From contig NZ_CP102288.1 of assembly GCF_025151535.1 (NCBI RefSeq), positions 1,245,501 to 1,309,500 of the forward strand: 64,000 nt of DNA, given 5' to 3'. Position 1 is the first letter of the stretch. Every line of letters begins with the position of its first letter. Shown here in pieces: positions 17,241 to 25,999 of the stretch. The position numbers and the translations under genes are program-made. The notes below the pieces were generated by a model. It worked only from the letters and a program-made list of their open reading frames with translations. It was not told the origin of the DNA and ran no database searches. Source of the stretch: Segatella copri DSM 18205 (GTDB taxonomy: Bacteria > Bacteroidota > Bacteroidia > Bacteroidales > Bacteroidaceae).

Positions 17241-17248
17241 CAAAAGTA
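17241..17248 (-). promoter_or_regulatory. Promoter -7 box for galE
   Basis: Minus-strand TACTTTTG followed by CAG, 42 bp upstream of the ATG. Confidence 0.7.
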
Positions 17249-17299
17249 CTGCAAAAATCTGAAAAAACAGAAAGATTTTTCAAAAAAATACTTTTTTCC

Positions 17300-17330
17300 T
17301 TTGTTTTATCTATTATTTATACTATCTTTG
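17300..17330 (+). promoter_or_regulatory. Promoter for fbp
   Basis: TTTG at 17300-17303, 19 bp spacer, TATCTTTG at 17323-17330. Confidence 0.75.
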
Positions 17331-17365
17331 CAAAAGATAATAAATAGTAAAAAGGCTCTAAGAAA

Positions 17366-19366
17366 ATGGAAAAAAACATGAAACATTATAATATAGAACA
17401 AGACATGAGATATTTGCAGTTGCTCTCTCAGTCGTTCCCTACTATAGCAGAGGCGAGCACCGAGATTATCAACCTGCAAGCCATCCTCAACCTGCCAAAG
17501 GGTACCGAGCATTTCCTTGCCGACATTCATGGTGAGTATGAGGCCTTCCTGCATGTACTGAAAAATGCATCAGGAAATATCAAGCGTAAGGTGAACGAAC
17601 TCTTTGGCAATACCCTTCGCGAACAGGAGAAGCGAGAACTCTGCTCTCTTATTTACTATCCTGAGCAGAAACTGGAACTCGTCAAGCAGAACGAACCTGA
17701 CATCAACGACTGGTATCACATCACCCTGCACCAGTTGGTAGCTGTATGCCGTGATGTTTCCAGCAAATATACCCGAAGCAAGGTGCGCAAATCGCTGCCA
17801 TGCGATTTCTCGTATATTATCCAGGAGCTTTTGCACGAGCACACCGAAGATCATGACAAGACAGCCTATGTCAATGTTATTGTTGATACGATTATCAGCA
17901 CAGGCAGAGCCGATGATTTCATCATCGCTATAGCCAACGTCATCCAGCGCCTGGCTATCGACCAGCTCCATATTCTGGGCGATATCTACGATAGAGGTCC
18001 AGGAGCCCACATCATCTTGGACAAGATGCGCCGCTACCACAGTTGGGACATCCAGTGGGGTAATCACGATGTACTATGGATGGGAGCAGCTGCCGGCAAT
18101 GATGCCTGCATCTGTAATGTGATACGTCTCTCCCTACGATACGCCAACCTCTCGACATTGGAAGAAGGCTATGGCATCAACCTCGTACCACTCGCTACTT
18201 TTGCGATGGAAACCTACAAGGAGGATGATTGCAAAGAATTTCTGCCTAAGCTCAGCGGAGGTGCAGCAGCAATGGATGAAAAGACTCAGCGGCTCACCTC
18301 TCAGATGCACAAGGCTATAGCTGTCATCCAGTTTAAATTAGAGAGCCAGCTTTTCAAGAAGCATCCGGAATGGAAGATGAAAGACCGTTGTCTTTTTGAC
18401 CATATCGATTACAGGAAAGGCAAGGTAGAGATTGACGGAAAAGAGTATGACATGACCTCATGCCACTTCCCTACCATCAATCCGGACAATCCGGACAAAC
18501 TATCTGAAGAAGAGGAAATTCTGATTCAGAAACTGCATCATTCGTTTATGGTCTGCGAGAAGCTGCACAAGCATATCAAGGTTATGCTGCAGCATGGTTG
18601 CATGTACGCTATCTTCAACAACAACCTGCTTTTCCATGCTTCCTGCCCGCTCAACGAAGATGGTTCATTAAAAGAGGTAGAAATATATCCTGGCAAGAAA
18701 TTCAGCGGCAGAGCCCTGATGCATCATACGGGCATGCAGATACGCACAGCTTTCCAATCAGATTCTGATCAGAATGAAAAGGAATATGCCATCGATTATT
18801 TCATCTACCTATGGTGCGGTCCTGACAGTCCGCTCTTCGACAAGAGTAAGATGGCCACCTTCGAGCGCTATTTCATTACCGATAAGGAGACTCATAAAGA
18901 AGAGAAGGGATACTACTTCCTGTTGCGCGATAACGAACAGGTTATCGACCATATTATGGATGAGTTTGGGGTAACCGGTCCTAACCGCCATATCATCAAT
19001 GGGCACGTGCCCGTTCGCACAACCAAGGGCGAGAACCCTATCAAGGCAAACGGCAAGCTGATGGTTATCGATGGAGGTTTCTCTAAAGCCTACCACAACG
19101 AGACTGGCATTGCCGGCTACACCTTAGTATATCACTCCCGCGGATTTCAGCTGGTCCAGCACGAGCCATTTACGAGTATGGAAGATGCCATCAAGCAAGG
19201 TACCGACATCAAGAGTACCACACAGATTGTAGAAATGTCGAACCGCCGAATGCTGGTAGCCGACACAGATATAGGTTGCGAACTCCGTAAGCAGATAGAA
19301 GACCTGAAGGAGCTTCTCTATGCTTACCGACATGGTTTCATCAAGGAATCAGAAAGGAAGAAGTAA
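17366..19366 (+). CDS. fbp: Fructose-1,6-bisphosphatase, class III
   Basis: A 666-residue class III (Firmicutes/Bacteroidetes) fructose bisphosphatase, the gluconeogenic step from fructose 1,6-bisphosphate to fructose 6-phosphate. It has a calcineurin-like metallophosphatase core: FLADIHGEYEAF, ILGDIYDRGPGAH and WGNHDVLWMG supply the metal ligands, and NGHVPVRTTKGENPIKANGK is the C-terminal family signature. Length is usual. An alternative ATG lies at codon 5. The stop codon (19364-19366) lies inside the 8-bp target duplication of the insertion sequence that follows, so the reading frame is untouched but the gene has been separated from its downstream hairpin at 20988-21238. Confidence 0.96.
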   Translation: MEKNMKHYNIEQDMRYLQLLSQSFPTIAEASTEIINLQAILNLPKGTEHFLADIHGEYEAFLHVLKNASGNIKRKVNELFGNTLREQEKRELCSLIYYPEQKLELVKQNEPDINDWYHITLHQLVAVCRDVSSKYTRSKVRKSLPCDFSYIIQELLHEHTEDHDKTAYVNVIVDTIISTGRADDFIIAIANVIQRLAIDQLHILGDIYDRGPGAHIILDKMRRYHSWDIQWGNHDVLWMGAAAGNDACICNVIRLSLRYANLSTLEEGYGINLVPLATFAMETYKEDDCKEFLPKLSGGAAAMDEKTQRLTSQMHKAIAVIQFKLESQLFKKHPEWKMKDRCLFDHIDYRKGKVEIDGKEYDMTSCHFPTINPDNPDKLSEEEEILIQKLHHSFMVCEKLHKHIKVMLQHGCMYAIFNNNLLFHASCPLNEDGSLKEVEIYPGKKFSGRALMHHTGMQIRTAFQSDSDQNEKEYAIDYFIYLWCGPDSPLFDKSKMATFERYFITDKETHKEEKGYYFLLRDNEQVIDHIMDEFGVTGPNRHIINGHVPVRTTKGENPIKANGKLMVIDGGFSKAYHNETGIAGYTLVYHSRGFQLVQHEPFTSMEDAIKQGTDIKSTTQIVEMSNRRMLVADTDIGCELRKQIEDLKELLYAYRHGFIKESERKK

Positions 19367-19459
19367 AAGGGCTCAGGTGCGGAAGTCCGTGGATAGCCCA
19401 GCAGACATGTAAACCAAAAGATTATCATCGCACGGTACATGTTTTCCAATAAAAAGTAG

Positions 19460-19467
19460 TACCTTTG
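19460..19467 (+). promoter_or_regulatory. Promoter -7 box inside the IS
   Basis: TACCTTTG, only 4 nt from the ATG at 19472, which implies a leaderless transposase mRNA. Confidence 0.65.
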
Positions 19468-19471
19468 CATC

Positions 19472-19912
19472 ATGGCAAAGAAGACTACCCAATTTGACTA
19501 CGAGATACTCGTACGCTACATGCTTCCAAAAGGGATGCTTGACACCTTTGAAGTTACCAATGTCGATGAAGAGTGCACTGGTCTATACGATGAGACGAAT
19601 ACGGAAATCCGCATTCTTCATATCTATCTTGACGAACGTGACCTGCGCGATGATATGTGGCATGATTTGAAGCCGAATGGCTTTACTGAGCCCCGGGTGT
19701 TCAATGACTTCCCTGTGCGTGAGCACAAGGTTGCCCTTCATGTGCGCCGTCGCAGATGGCTTACGGAGGATGGGAAGAACCAACTGTTAGATACTCCTGC
19801 ACTTATTGCAGACGGCACCAGCTACTCAATTGAGTTCGCTGCTTTTTTAAAAGAAATGGTTGGATACCTACCCAGTGACGGCCCAATGCGTGGCGCGATT
19901 CTTCCAGACTGA
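19472..19912 (+). CDS. IS transposase N-terminal region (ISAon1-type)
   Basis: A 146-residue frame corresponding to the N-terminal DNA-binding part of ISL3/ISAon1-type transposases, rich in charged residues with VALHVRRRRWLTEDG near the middle. It runs past the start of the catalytic frame and ends at 19912. The catalytic frame lies in +1; it becomes open at 19851, just after the slippery-looking GCTTTTTTAAAAGAAATGG (19841-19859). Loss or skipping of one A there joins FLK to KWLDTYPVT and gives a continuous transposase. The split is common in this family, so programmed frameshifting or transcriptional slippage is likelier than damage. Confidence 0.85.
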   Translation: MAKKTTQFDYEILVRYMLPKGMLDTFEVTNVDEECTGLYDETNTEIRILHIYLDERDLRDDMWHDLKPNGFTEPRVFNDFPVREHKVALHVRRRRWLTEDGKNQLLDTPALIADGTSYSIEFAAFLKEMVGYLPSDGPMRGAILPD

Positions 19913-20939
19913 CGGTAAGTACCTGAACCGTGTCTACAAGGAGCACCTGAGTGACTTTGAAGACTGGGACCAGAAGGATCATGCCGCAGAGTGGGTGCTC
20001 TTCGCCCAGAATATGGGCACGCACCTAAGCATAGATGAGAGTATGCTGCACAATGACCTCTTTACATTCCTCTCCAACAAGGAAGGCCATGGTAAGCGTG
20101 GTACGCTCATCGCAGCTGTCAAGGGGACTACCATTGCAGAAGTGGCAATGCGACTCATGGCTATACCGGAAGAGAAACGTCTTGCAGTGAAGGAAGTCAC
20201 GATGGATTTCTCCGACAGCATGATGGGCATCATCAAGCAGGTATTCCCCAATGCGGAGATTGTCATAGACTGCTTTCATATCATGCAGCTTGCAGGCAAA
20301 GGTCTTGAGGAGATGCGCATGAAACTCAAGCGTGCTGCCGTCACGGAGAGGAATATGCAGGAAAGCAAGTTCAAGAAACTTGTGCAGGCAAGACGCAAGG
20401 CGAGGGCATACTATGCGAAGAACCACAAACCAAAGAAGAGCAAGAACGGCAAAACCCTTGGAAGGCCGCGAAAGCGCAAGAATGAGAAGTTTCAGCCAGA
20501 GATACTTGCCAATGGTGAGACTAAGGTGGAACTGTTGACTCATGTACGCTACCCTCTGCTCAAGAGCGGCAATGACTGGACGGACTGGCAGAAGAAAGGC
20601 ATGAAGATTCTCTTCGAACTGGATAACCGAATCAAGACCGGCTATGGTTTGGTCTGCGCATTGAGAAACATCTTCAAGAAGAAGCAGAGCCGCAAGAAGG
20701 CCAAGAAGGCATTACATGCGTGGTACAAGAATATAGGCAGAAGCCACATCAGAGAGCTAATCGCAGTACGTGACACTATAAAGGAGAAGGAGGAGTATGT
20801 ATTGAATTACTTCAACAATCGTTCAACCAATGCTTCTGCAGAATCTCTCAACTCAAAGATGAAGGGATTTCGGGCGCAGGTGAGAGGAGTAGCAGACTTG
20901 ACTTTCTTCATGTACCGTATGATGATGATCTTCGGTTAA
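19860..20939 (+). CDS. IS transposase catalytic region (ISL3-type DDE)
   Basis: A 359-residue frame, open from 19851 and without a good own start (first candidate TTG 19860). The DDE triad is visible: Asp in LSIDESMLHND, Asp in VIDCFHIMQLAGKGLEEMR, and Glu in TNASAESLNSKMKGFRAQVRG. Between the second Asp and Glu is a lysine-rich linker with GRPRKRK, an AT-hook-like motif. It ends just before the right inverted repeat. It is most likely expressed as a fusion with the 19472-19912 frame. Confidence 0.88.
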   Translation: MDTYPVTAQCVARFFQTDGKYLNRVYKEHLSDFEDWDQKDHAAEWVLFAQNMGTHLSIDESMLHNDLFTFLSNKEGHGKRGTLIAAVKGTTIAEVAMRLMAIPEEKRLAVKEVTMDFSDSMMGIIKQVFPNAEIVIDCFHIMQLAGKGLEEMRMKLKRAAVTERNMQESKFKKLVQARRKARAYYAKNHKPKKSKNGKTLGRPRKRKNEKFQPEILANGETKVELLTHVRYPLLKSGNDWTDWQKKGMKILFELDNRIKTGYGLVCALRNIFKKKQSRKKAKKALHAWYKNIGRSHIRELIAVRDTIKEKEEYVLNYFNNRSTNASAESLNSKMKGFRAQVRGVADLTFFMYRMMMIFG

Positions 20940-20987
20940 CATGCCTGCTGGGCTATCCACGGACTTCCGCACCTGAGCCAGTAAAAG

Positions 20988-21238
20988 AGGGTGTGTCATA
21001 AGTCCTGATTATGGCAGCCGAGGACGGGCTGAAAGCCCAAAAGCTCCTAGCCCAGGGCAGCGCCCTGGGTAATGTTGGTAAAAACGAAGTCGCCCTGAAA
21101 GGGCAAAAGCTTTGAAATTGAAAGCTTTTGCCCTTTCAGGGCGACTTTTTTGTATTTGTTCTAAAACCCAGGGCGCTGCCCTGGGCTAGGTGCTTCTGCC
21201 CTTTCAGGGCGTATTGGATGTAACTTATGACACACCCT
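20988..21238. repeat. 251-bp nested palindromic repeat (terminator-like ends)
   Basis: Perfect 16-bp outer arms AGGGTGTGTCATAAGT / ACTTATGACACACCCT, followed by a run of T, enclose nested inverted repeats: AGCCCAGGGCAGCGCCCTGGG against CCCAGGGCGCTGCCCTGGGCT, and GTCGCCCTGAAAGGGCAAAAGCTTT against AAAGCTTTTGCCCTTTCAGGGCGAC. It lies just behind the IS, so before insertion it followed fbp directly and presumably ended its transcript; it also faces the end of the minus-strand lipoprotein gene. The inner module recurs at 29325-29609. Confidence 0.85.
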
Positions 21239-21244
21239 TTTTTT

Positions 21245-21703
21245 TCAGAATTTTCTGAACCGCAATCTCAGGGTTTTACTCTTCAGTTGCATCTTGCCTC
21301 CGGTCAATACCTCCTTGGCAAAATGCTCATTCAGATGATTGATGCCGCAGCTACGCAAAGAATCATTCATTTCTGTTAAAAGTACATCGCCTCCATAATC
21401 TTCATGCCATTTATTACGATAAACAGATGTAATCAGCAAACTGTCGGAGGTTTGCTCAAAACGCAGATAAAATCCTCTACCAGCCTCGAAGCAATCATAA
21501 TCAGCAACCTGAATCAGCTTATACTGGCAGCCCCAGAACACGCGCTTATCTGCAAAGTTACAAGTACCCCCTGTAGCTAAAGTATCTACCTGCTCCAGAT
21601 GCCAGAAACCATCCAAATCACCATTCTGGCTTGTTTCTACCTCACATGAGCTTAGAGTGAGCATCATAACAGCAAGGGAAAGCACCCCTATTATCTTTTT
21701 CAT
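21245..21703 (-). CDS. Lipocalin-like lipoprotein
   Basis: A 152-residue lipoprotein: signal peptide with lipobox LTLSSC (lipid-attachment Cys20), then a small beta-rich domain starting DLDGFWHLEQVD and ending LKSKTLRLRFRKF, like the lipocalin-like/DUF5004-type proteins of Prevotella. The GFWxLxxVD start and strand pattern suggest a ligand-binding barrel at the outer membrane. It begins 20 bp behind the Wzi-family gene and should be in the same transcript. Ligand unknown. Confidence 0.75.
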   Translation of the reverse strand: MKKIIGVLSLAVMMLTLSSCEVETSQNGDLDGFWHLEQVDTLATGGTCNFADKRVFWGCQYKLIQVADYDCFEAGRGFYLRFEQTSDSLLITSVYRNKWHEDYGGDVLLTEMNDSLRSCGINHLNEHFAKEVLTGGKMQLKSKTLRLRFRKF

Positions 21704-21723
21704 ATTTTCTATCTTATCGATTA

Positions 21724-23304
21724 TTATTTTCTTTTCGTCAGCAAACCTCTTTTGCTGATGGTTATCTGCATACCGGCATTATGCCCCAGCATCTTTTCGC
21801 TACCGAAATCCATCGCATAACCTGCCTTCAACTGCCACTGATGCGGGAAATCGTAATGACCCTCTACCAGAAAACTTACATTATGATGCTTTTGTGTAAA
21901 CGGGTTGCTATATGTACCCCAACCTTTCTGATAGGTGCCTAATATACGATAGCCCAACCGCTGTGTAGGCTGACCATCAAAACCCAGATGATAAGCTATG
22001 AAACGGTTGTTTCTGATATCAATATATCCGTCGTTATTATAAATAGGCGAACGGTAGAGTGGATTTCCTATCACCTGGCCCCAATGCTGCCATCCAGGAT
22101 AGATGCTGTGGTTATAATAATCATCAGTACCCGCTATATGGTCTGCGATACCCGATGTACGGTCATGATTGTACGGACCACTCTGATATTTGGTATAGAG
22201 ATACTCCAGCACCACATTTTTCAGCCAGCGCGAATACTTCAGATTCAGTTCGAAGCCTAGCATAATGTCCTTCAGCGAATACATGAAGAAACGGCGTTTT
22301 ACTTTCTTATTCCAGTCTGCGCCCTCACCATATCCATTATAGTCGAGGAGAAACATCTGGCTGTGATCTTCGAAATAATGATCGGCATAGATGGCAGCTT
22401 TCCAACTGTCAGTGTCATAATTGATACGCATCAGCCAACTGCCCAACTGGTTGCCGGCAACATTGGCATAAGCCCCTTCACCTGCATCAGAGCCCGTTGC
22501 CGACAGCGCATGCCAGAAGCCTTTCAGATTTTTCTCGGTAGGAATCTGTACCATACTGTCACCTATTGGACGATATGCATTGCCACCAAACTGAGCAACC
22601 ATTTCCAAGCCCATTTCTATGCTGAGCGGAAAGAAAGCATTCTCGTTTCCGATACGCAGAAAACCTGCTTTGCTGTGATAGAGCATGTGGTCACAATATT
22701 TAGTCTGCCGTTTCGTAAAATCATGCTGCCAGCCATCATCCGTAGTCATACCATAAGCCAGATGACCTTTCAGTTGCAGCCAGCCTCTACCAAACGGAAG
22801 CGTCCAATATTCAGGAAGCGCCAGACGAACCTGAGGTATCGGACGAGCATTGATACCCAGACACTGGCTACCACTGGAGAGCGACTGGTTTTTTAGCTCC
22901 ATCGGATATTCCTTGGCACCTGCAGTCAGCACACCATAAAGCCAGCGGGCCTCCACATAAGCCTGCTGCACCACTACATGGCTGGTATAGTTTACCGGTA
23001 CCGCCACATCTACTCCATATCCTACAGCCCAGCGGCGGGCAGAATCTGCAGAAAGCGGACGAACCAGACTACCTCTGAGATAGCCGTTATTCTTCTCTAA
23101 AGAACTTAATCCATGTTTGTTTGCGTTAAGCCACAATGGGGTTTTACCTTTCGAAAACGACCCTTGCATCTCAACACCATATTGTATATCTTCCCGAAGA
23201 TCTATCTTCTCCGTGCCATCCTCCTCTTGCCACATATACTGTGCCATAGATGGGGCTGCCAGACTGCAAAGGGCAAAACATACACCTACCTTTATCTTAT
23301 TCAT
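21724..23304 (-). CDS. Capsule assembly Wzi family outer-membrane protein
   Basis: A 526-residue outer-membrane beta-barrel protein with signal peptide (VCFALCSLAAPSMAQ) and the Wzi-like pattern GVEMQGSFSKGKTPLWLNANKHGLSSL, then alternating aromatic strands to the end. In Enterobacteria Wzi anchors capsule at the surface; in Bacteroidales this family occurs widely, also away from capsule loci. There are no capsule genes next to it, only the downstream lipoprotein, so the role in polysaccharide attachment is by family only. Confidence 0.85.
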   Translation of the reverse strand: MNKIKVGVCFALCSLAAPSMAQYMWQEEDGTEKIDLREDIQYGVEMQGSFSKGKTPLWLNANKHGLSSLEKNNGYLRGSLVRPLSADSARRWAVGYGVDVAVPVNYTSHVVVQQAYVEARWLYGVLTAGAKEYPMELKNQSLSSGSQCLGINARPIPQVRLALPEYWTLPFGRGWLQLKGHLAYGMTTDDGWQHDFTKRQTKYCDHMLYHSKAGFLRIGNENAFFPLSIEMGLEMVAQFGGNAYRPIGDSMVQIPTEKNLKGFWHALSATGSDAGEGAYANVAGNQLGSWLMRINYDTDSWKAAIYADHYFEDHSQMFLLDYNGYGEGADWNKKVKRRFFMYSLKDIMLGFELNLKYSRWLKNVVLEYLYTKYQSGPYNHDRTSGIADHIAGTDDYYNHSIYPGWQHWGQVIGNPLYRSPIYNNDGYIDIRNNRFIAYHLGFDGQPTQRLGYRILGTYQKGWGTYSNPFTQKHHNVSFLVEGHYDFPHQWQLKAGYAMDFGSEKMLGHNAGMQITISKRGLLTKRK

Positions 23305-23367
23305 AATTAAATCTATACTTTCAAGATAAAAACGTAATTATCTCTATTATATTGTATATATTCAGAA

Positions 23368-23428
23368 AAATAAAAAAAAGAGCAACACTTGCCTCTCATT
23401 TTTTTTGAGAACAAGCATTGCTCTTTTG
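23368..23428 (-). terminator. Terminator after nqrF
   Basis: Minus-strand stem AAAAGAGCAA...TTGCTCTTTT (arms 23428-23419 and 23385-23376) with eight T behind it; ends the nqr operon. Confidence 0.8.
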
Positions 23429-23442
23429 ATTGAATTATCGTT

Positions 23443-24717
23443 TTATCCGAAGTTATCGTACATGATACTCTCAGGATCTACTCCGAGAGAATCCAGATAA
23501 TCTGTTACTGTCTTGATCAGCATTGGAGGTCCGCAGAGATAGTACTCGCAATCCTCTGGTGCCTCATGATCCTTCAAGTAGGTATCACGGATGCAGTTAA
23601 CAGCAAATCCCTCGTAGTACTTCACGCCCTGAGCATCTGCCACAGGGTCCTTGCGGTCCAATGAAAGATGGAAGTGGAAGTTAGGGAATTCCTTCTCAAG
23701 CTCCCAGAAGTCCTCAAGGAAGAATGCCTCACCCAATGCACGCGCTCCGTAGAAGAAGTGAAGCTCACGGTCGGTAGTGTGCAAAGTCTTGGTCATGTGC
23801 ATAATCTGCGCACGCAATGGAGCCATACCGGCACCACCACCAATCCAGATCATCTCCTTGCCAGAAGTGAAGTTAGGATGGAAGTCACCGTAAGGACCAC
23901 TCATCATTACCTTGTCGCCTGGCTTCAATGAGAAGATGTAAGAAGAAGCGATACCTGTTGGTACGTTCTGGAATCCTACCTGTGGACGTGGCAAGAATGG
24001 AGTTGTGGCGATACGTACGGTCAGGGTGATGATGTCACCCTCGTCAGGATAGTTCGCCATAGAGTAAGCACGAACGGTAGGCTCTGGATTGTGAGCCTTG
24101 AGAGAGAAGATGTTGAATTTCTTCCATGCTCCGATGTACTCCTCGCCAATGAGATCCTTGTCGAAGTCCTTGTCGTAATCGATGCTGTCGTATGCAGGAA
24201 TCTTGATCTGAGCGTAAGAACCCGGAACGAAGTCCATGTGCTCGCCTGGAGGCAATGCCACCTTGAACTCCTTGATGAATGATGAAACGTTCTTGTTGGA
24301 GATAACCTCGCACTCCCACTCTTTCACGCCCATCACACTCTCAGGCACCTTGATCTTCAGGTTGCCCTTCACCTTGCACTGGCATCCCAGACGCCAGTGG
24401 TCCTTAATCTGCTTGCGGGTGAAGTGAGGCTTCTCAGAATCGAGAATCTCGCCGCCGCCCTCGAGCACCTGAACCTTACACTGGCCGCAGCTTGCCTTAC
24501 CGCCGCAGGCAGAAGGCAGGAAGATGCCGTTCTCATTCAGCGTAGTCATCAAACTGCTGCCCTGAGGCACGTTGATGGTCTTGTCGCCATTGATTTCGAT
24601 ATTTACATTACCGCTAGGGCTCAGATACTTCTTAGCCACGAGCAGGATGATAACCAGCAGGAGAATCACCACGAGGAAAACTCCGATACTAGCCAATATA
24701 AATGATGTATTACCCAT
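23443..24717 (-). CDS. nqrF: Na+-translocating NADH:quinone reductase subunit F
   Basis: A 424-residue protein that takes electrons from NADH. One N-terminal membrane helix (about 7-28), a [2Fe-2S] ferredoxin domain with SACGGKASCGQC and a fourth Cys in RLGCQCKV, then an FAD-binding reductase domain (RAYSMANYP) and the NADH-binding part (GGGAGMAPLR, YLCGPPML). Length and domain order are standard. Last gene of nqrABCDEF, 18 bp behind nqrE. Confidence 0.97.
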   Translation of the reverse strand: MGNTSFILASIGVFLVVILLLVIILLVAKKYLSPSGNVNIEINGDKTINVPQGSSLMTTLNENGIFLPSACGGKASCGQCKVQVLEGGGEILDSEKPHFTRKQIKDHWRLGCQCKVKGNLKIKVPESVMGVKEWECEVISNKNVSSFIKEFKVALPPGEHMDFVPGSYAQIKIPAYDSIDYDKDFDKDLIGEEYIGAWKKFNIFSLKAHNPEPTVRAYSMANYPDEGDIITLTVRIATTPFLPRPQVGFQNVPTGIASSYIFSLKPGDKVMMSGPYGDFHPNFTSGKEMIWIGGGAGMAPLRAQIMHMTKTLHTTDRELHFFYGARALGEAFFLEDFWELEKEFPNFHFHLSLDRKDPVADAQGVKYYEGFAVNCIRDTYLKDHEAPEDCEYYLCGPPMLIKTVTDYLDSLGVDPESIMYDNFG

Positions 24718-24735
24718 ATCTATAGTCCTCCTATT

Positions 24736-25359
24736 TTAGATTTTCAAGCCTGAGAAGCAAAGCATAGCCATTGCCATGAGGCCTACTGTGATAAATGTGA
24801 TGCCGAGTCCCTGCAATGGCTTTGGCACGTCGCAATACTGCATCTTCTCGCGGATGGCTCCCATCAGCACGATGGCGAGAGTCCAACCCAATCCGGAACC
24901 TACGGCATAAACGATGCTATCCCATACTGAGGTGATAGCCTGAGTATTGGTAGGCTCCATCAGGATGCGCTGCTGCATGAAGAGCGATGCACCCATGATG
25001 GCACAGTTTACGGCAATCAATGGCAGGAAGATACCCAGCGCTGCATAGAGCGATGGTGAGAACTTCTCTACAATCATCTCTACCAGCTGCACGATACCGG
25101 CGATGACGGCGATGAAGAGGATGAAGCTCAGGTAAGTGAGGTCAACACCCAGGATTCCATCGGCGCTGAGCACCTTGGTCTGCAACAGGTAATCTACAGG
25201 CACGGTGATGAGCAACACGAAGGTTACTGCCAAGCCCAGGCCCAAAGAGGTCTTCACGTTCTTGGATACTGCCAAGTATGAACACATACCCAGGAAGTAG
25301 GCGAAGATCATGTTATCGACGAAAATCGAACGGAAAAACAAACTTATTGCGTGCTCCAT
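24736..25359 (-). CDS. nqrE: Na+-translocating NADH:quinone reductase subunit E
   Basis: A 207-residue inner-membrane subunit with six hydrophobic helices, beginning MEHAISLFFRSIFVDNMIFA. With NqrD it forms the mirrored pair that holds an intramembrane iron-sulfur centre (the Cys in YFLGMCSYLA and in AVNCAIMGA). The start at 25359 is supported by a strong GGAGGAG site and family length; the longer frame to 25389 overlaps nqrD. One base separates it from the nqrD stop, so translation is probably coupled. Confidence 0.96.
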   Translation of the reverse strand: MEHAISLFFRSIFVDNMIFAYFLGMCSYLAVSKNVKTSLGLGLAVTFVLLITVPVDYLLQTKVLSADGILGVDLTYLSFILFIAVIAGIVQLVEMIVEKFSPSLYAALGIFLPLIAVNCAIMGASLFMQQRILMEPTNTQAITSVWDSIVYAVGSGLGWTLAIVLMGAIREKMQYCDVPKPLQGLGITFITVGLMAMAMLCFSGLKI

Positions 25360-25360
25360 C

Positions 25361-25987
25361 TTACTTCTCCTCCTTATAAATATAGGCACGATGTACCCAG
25401 ATTACACATCCAACGAGAATCAATGCCATGGCTGGCATGGTCATCATACCGTTGTTAACATATCCGAAGTTGTAAGCTCCCTCTGGAATCAGCTGGAAAC
25501 CGAGCAAAGAGCCGCGGCCCAGGAACTCACGAACAGCACCCACAATCACGAGGATGAGGGCGTAACCCAAACCATTACCTACACCATCGAGAAATGAAGG
25601 CCAAGGCTTGTTCATCATGGCGAACGCCTCCAAGCGACCCATCAGGATACAGTTGGTGATGATCAGACCCACGTACACAGAGAGCTGCACGCTCACGTCG
25701 TAGGCGAAAGCCTTCAGCACCTGGCTCACGATGGTAACCAGGGCAGCAACTACCACCAGCTGGACGATGATACGGATGCGCTGAGGGATGGTGTTGCGGA
25801 TGATGGAAATAATCACGTTAGAGAATGCCGTGATGATAGTAACGGCAAGTCCCATCACAATGGCTGGCTTCAGCTGGGAAGTAACAGCCAGGGCACTACA
25901 GATACCAAGCACCTGAACGAGGATAGGGTTGTCGCCGTTCAGTGGCTTGATGAATGCCTCCTTATTTTGTTTACTAAATAATGCCAT
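25361..25987 (-). CDS. nqrD: Na+-translocating NADH:quinone reductase subunit D
   Basis: A 208-residue integral membrane protein with six helices, partner of NqrE, with the conserved VLGICSALAVTSQL and IITNCILMGRLEAF segments that carry the cluster-binding cysteines. Standard length; 12 bp behind nqrC. Confidence 0.96.
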   Translation of the reverse strand: MALFSKQNKEAFIKPLNGDNPILVQVLGICSALAVTSQLKPAIVMGLAVTIITAFSNVIISIIRNTIPQRIRIIVQLVVVAALVTIVSQVLKAFAYDVSVQLSVYVGLIITNCILMGRLEAFAMMNKPWPSFLDGVGNGLGYALILVIVGAVREFLGRGSLLGFQLIPEGAYNFGYVNNGMMTMPAMALILVGCVIWVHRAYIYKEEK

Positions 25988-25999
25988 AATTTCGCTTAA

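Larger units (their letters stand above)
19370..20979 (+). mobile_element. Complete ISL3-superfamily (ISAon1-type) insertion sequence, 1610 bp
   Basis: The left end GGCTCAGGTGCGGAAGTCCG... (19370-19408) and right end (20941-20979) are inverted repeats of about 38-40 bp with one or two differences. The flanks AGTAAAAG at 19362-19369 and 20980-20987 are an exact 8-bp target duplication, the size usual for ISL3 elements. Inside are two transposase frames, the first preceded by its own promoter. With perfect duplication and intact ends the element looks recent and possibly active. Confidence 0.93.
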
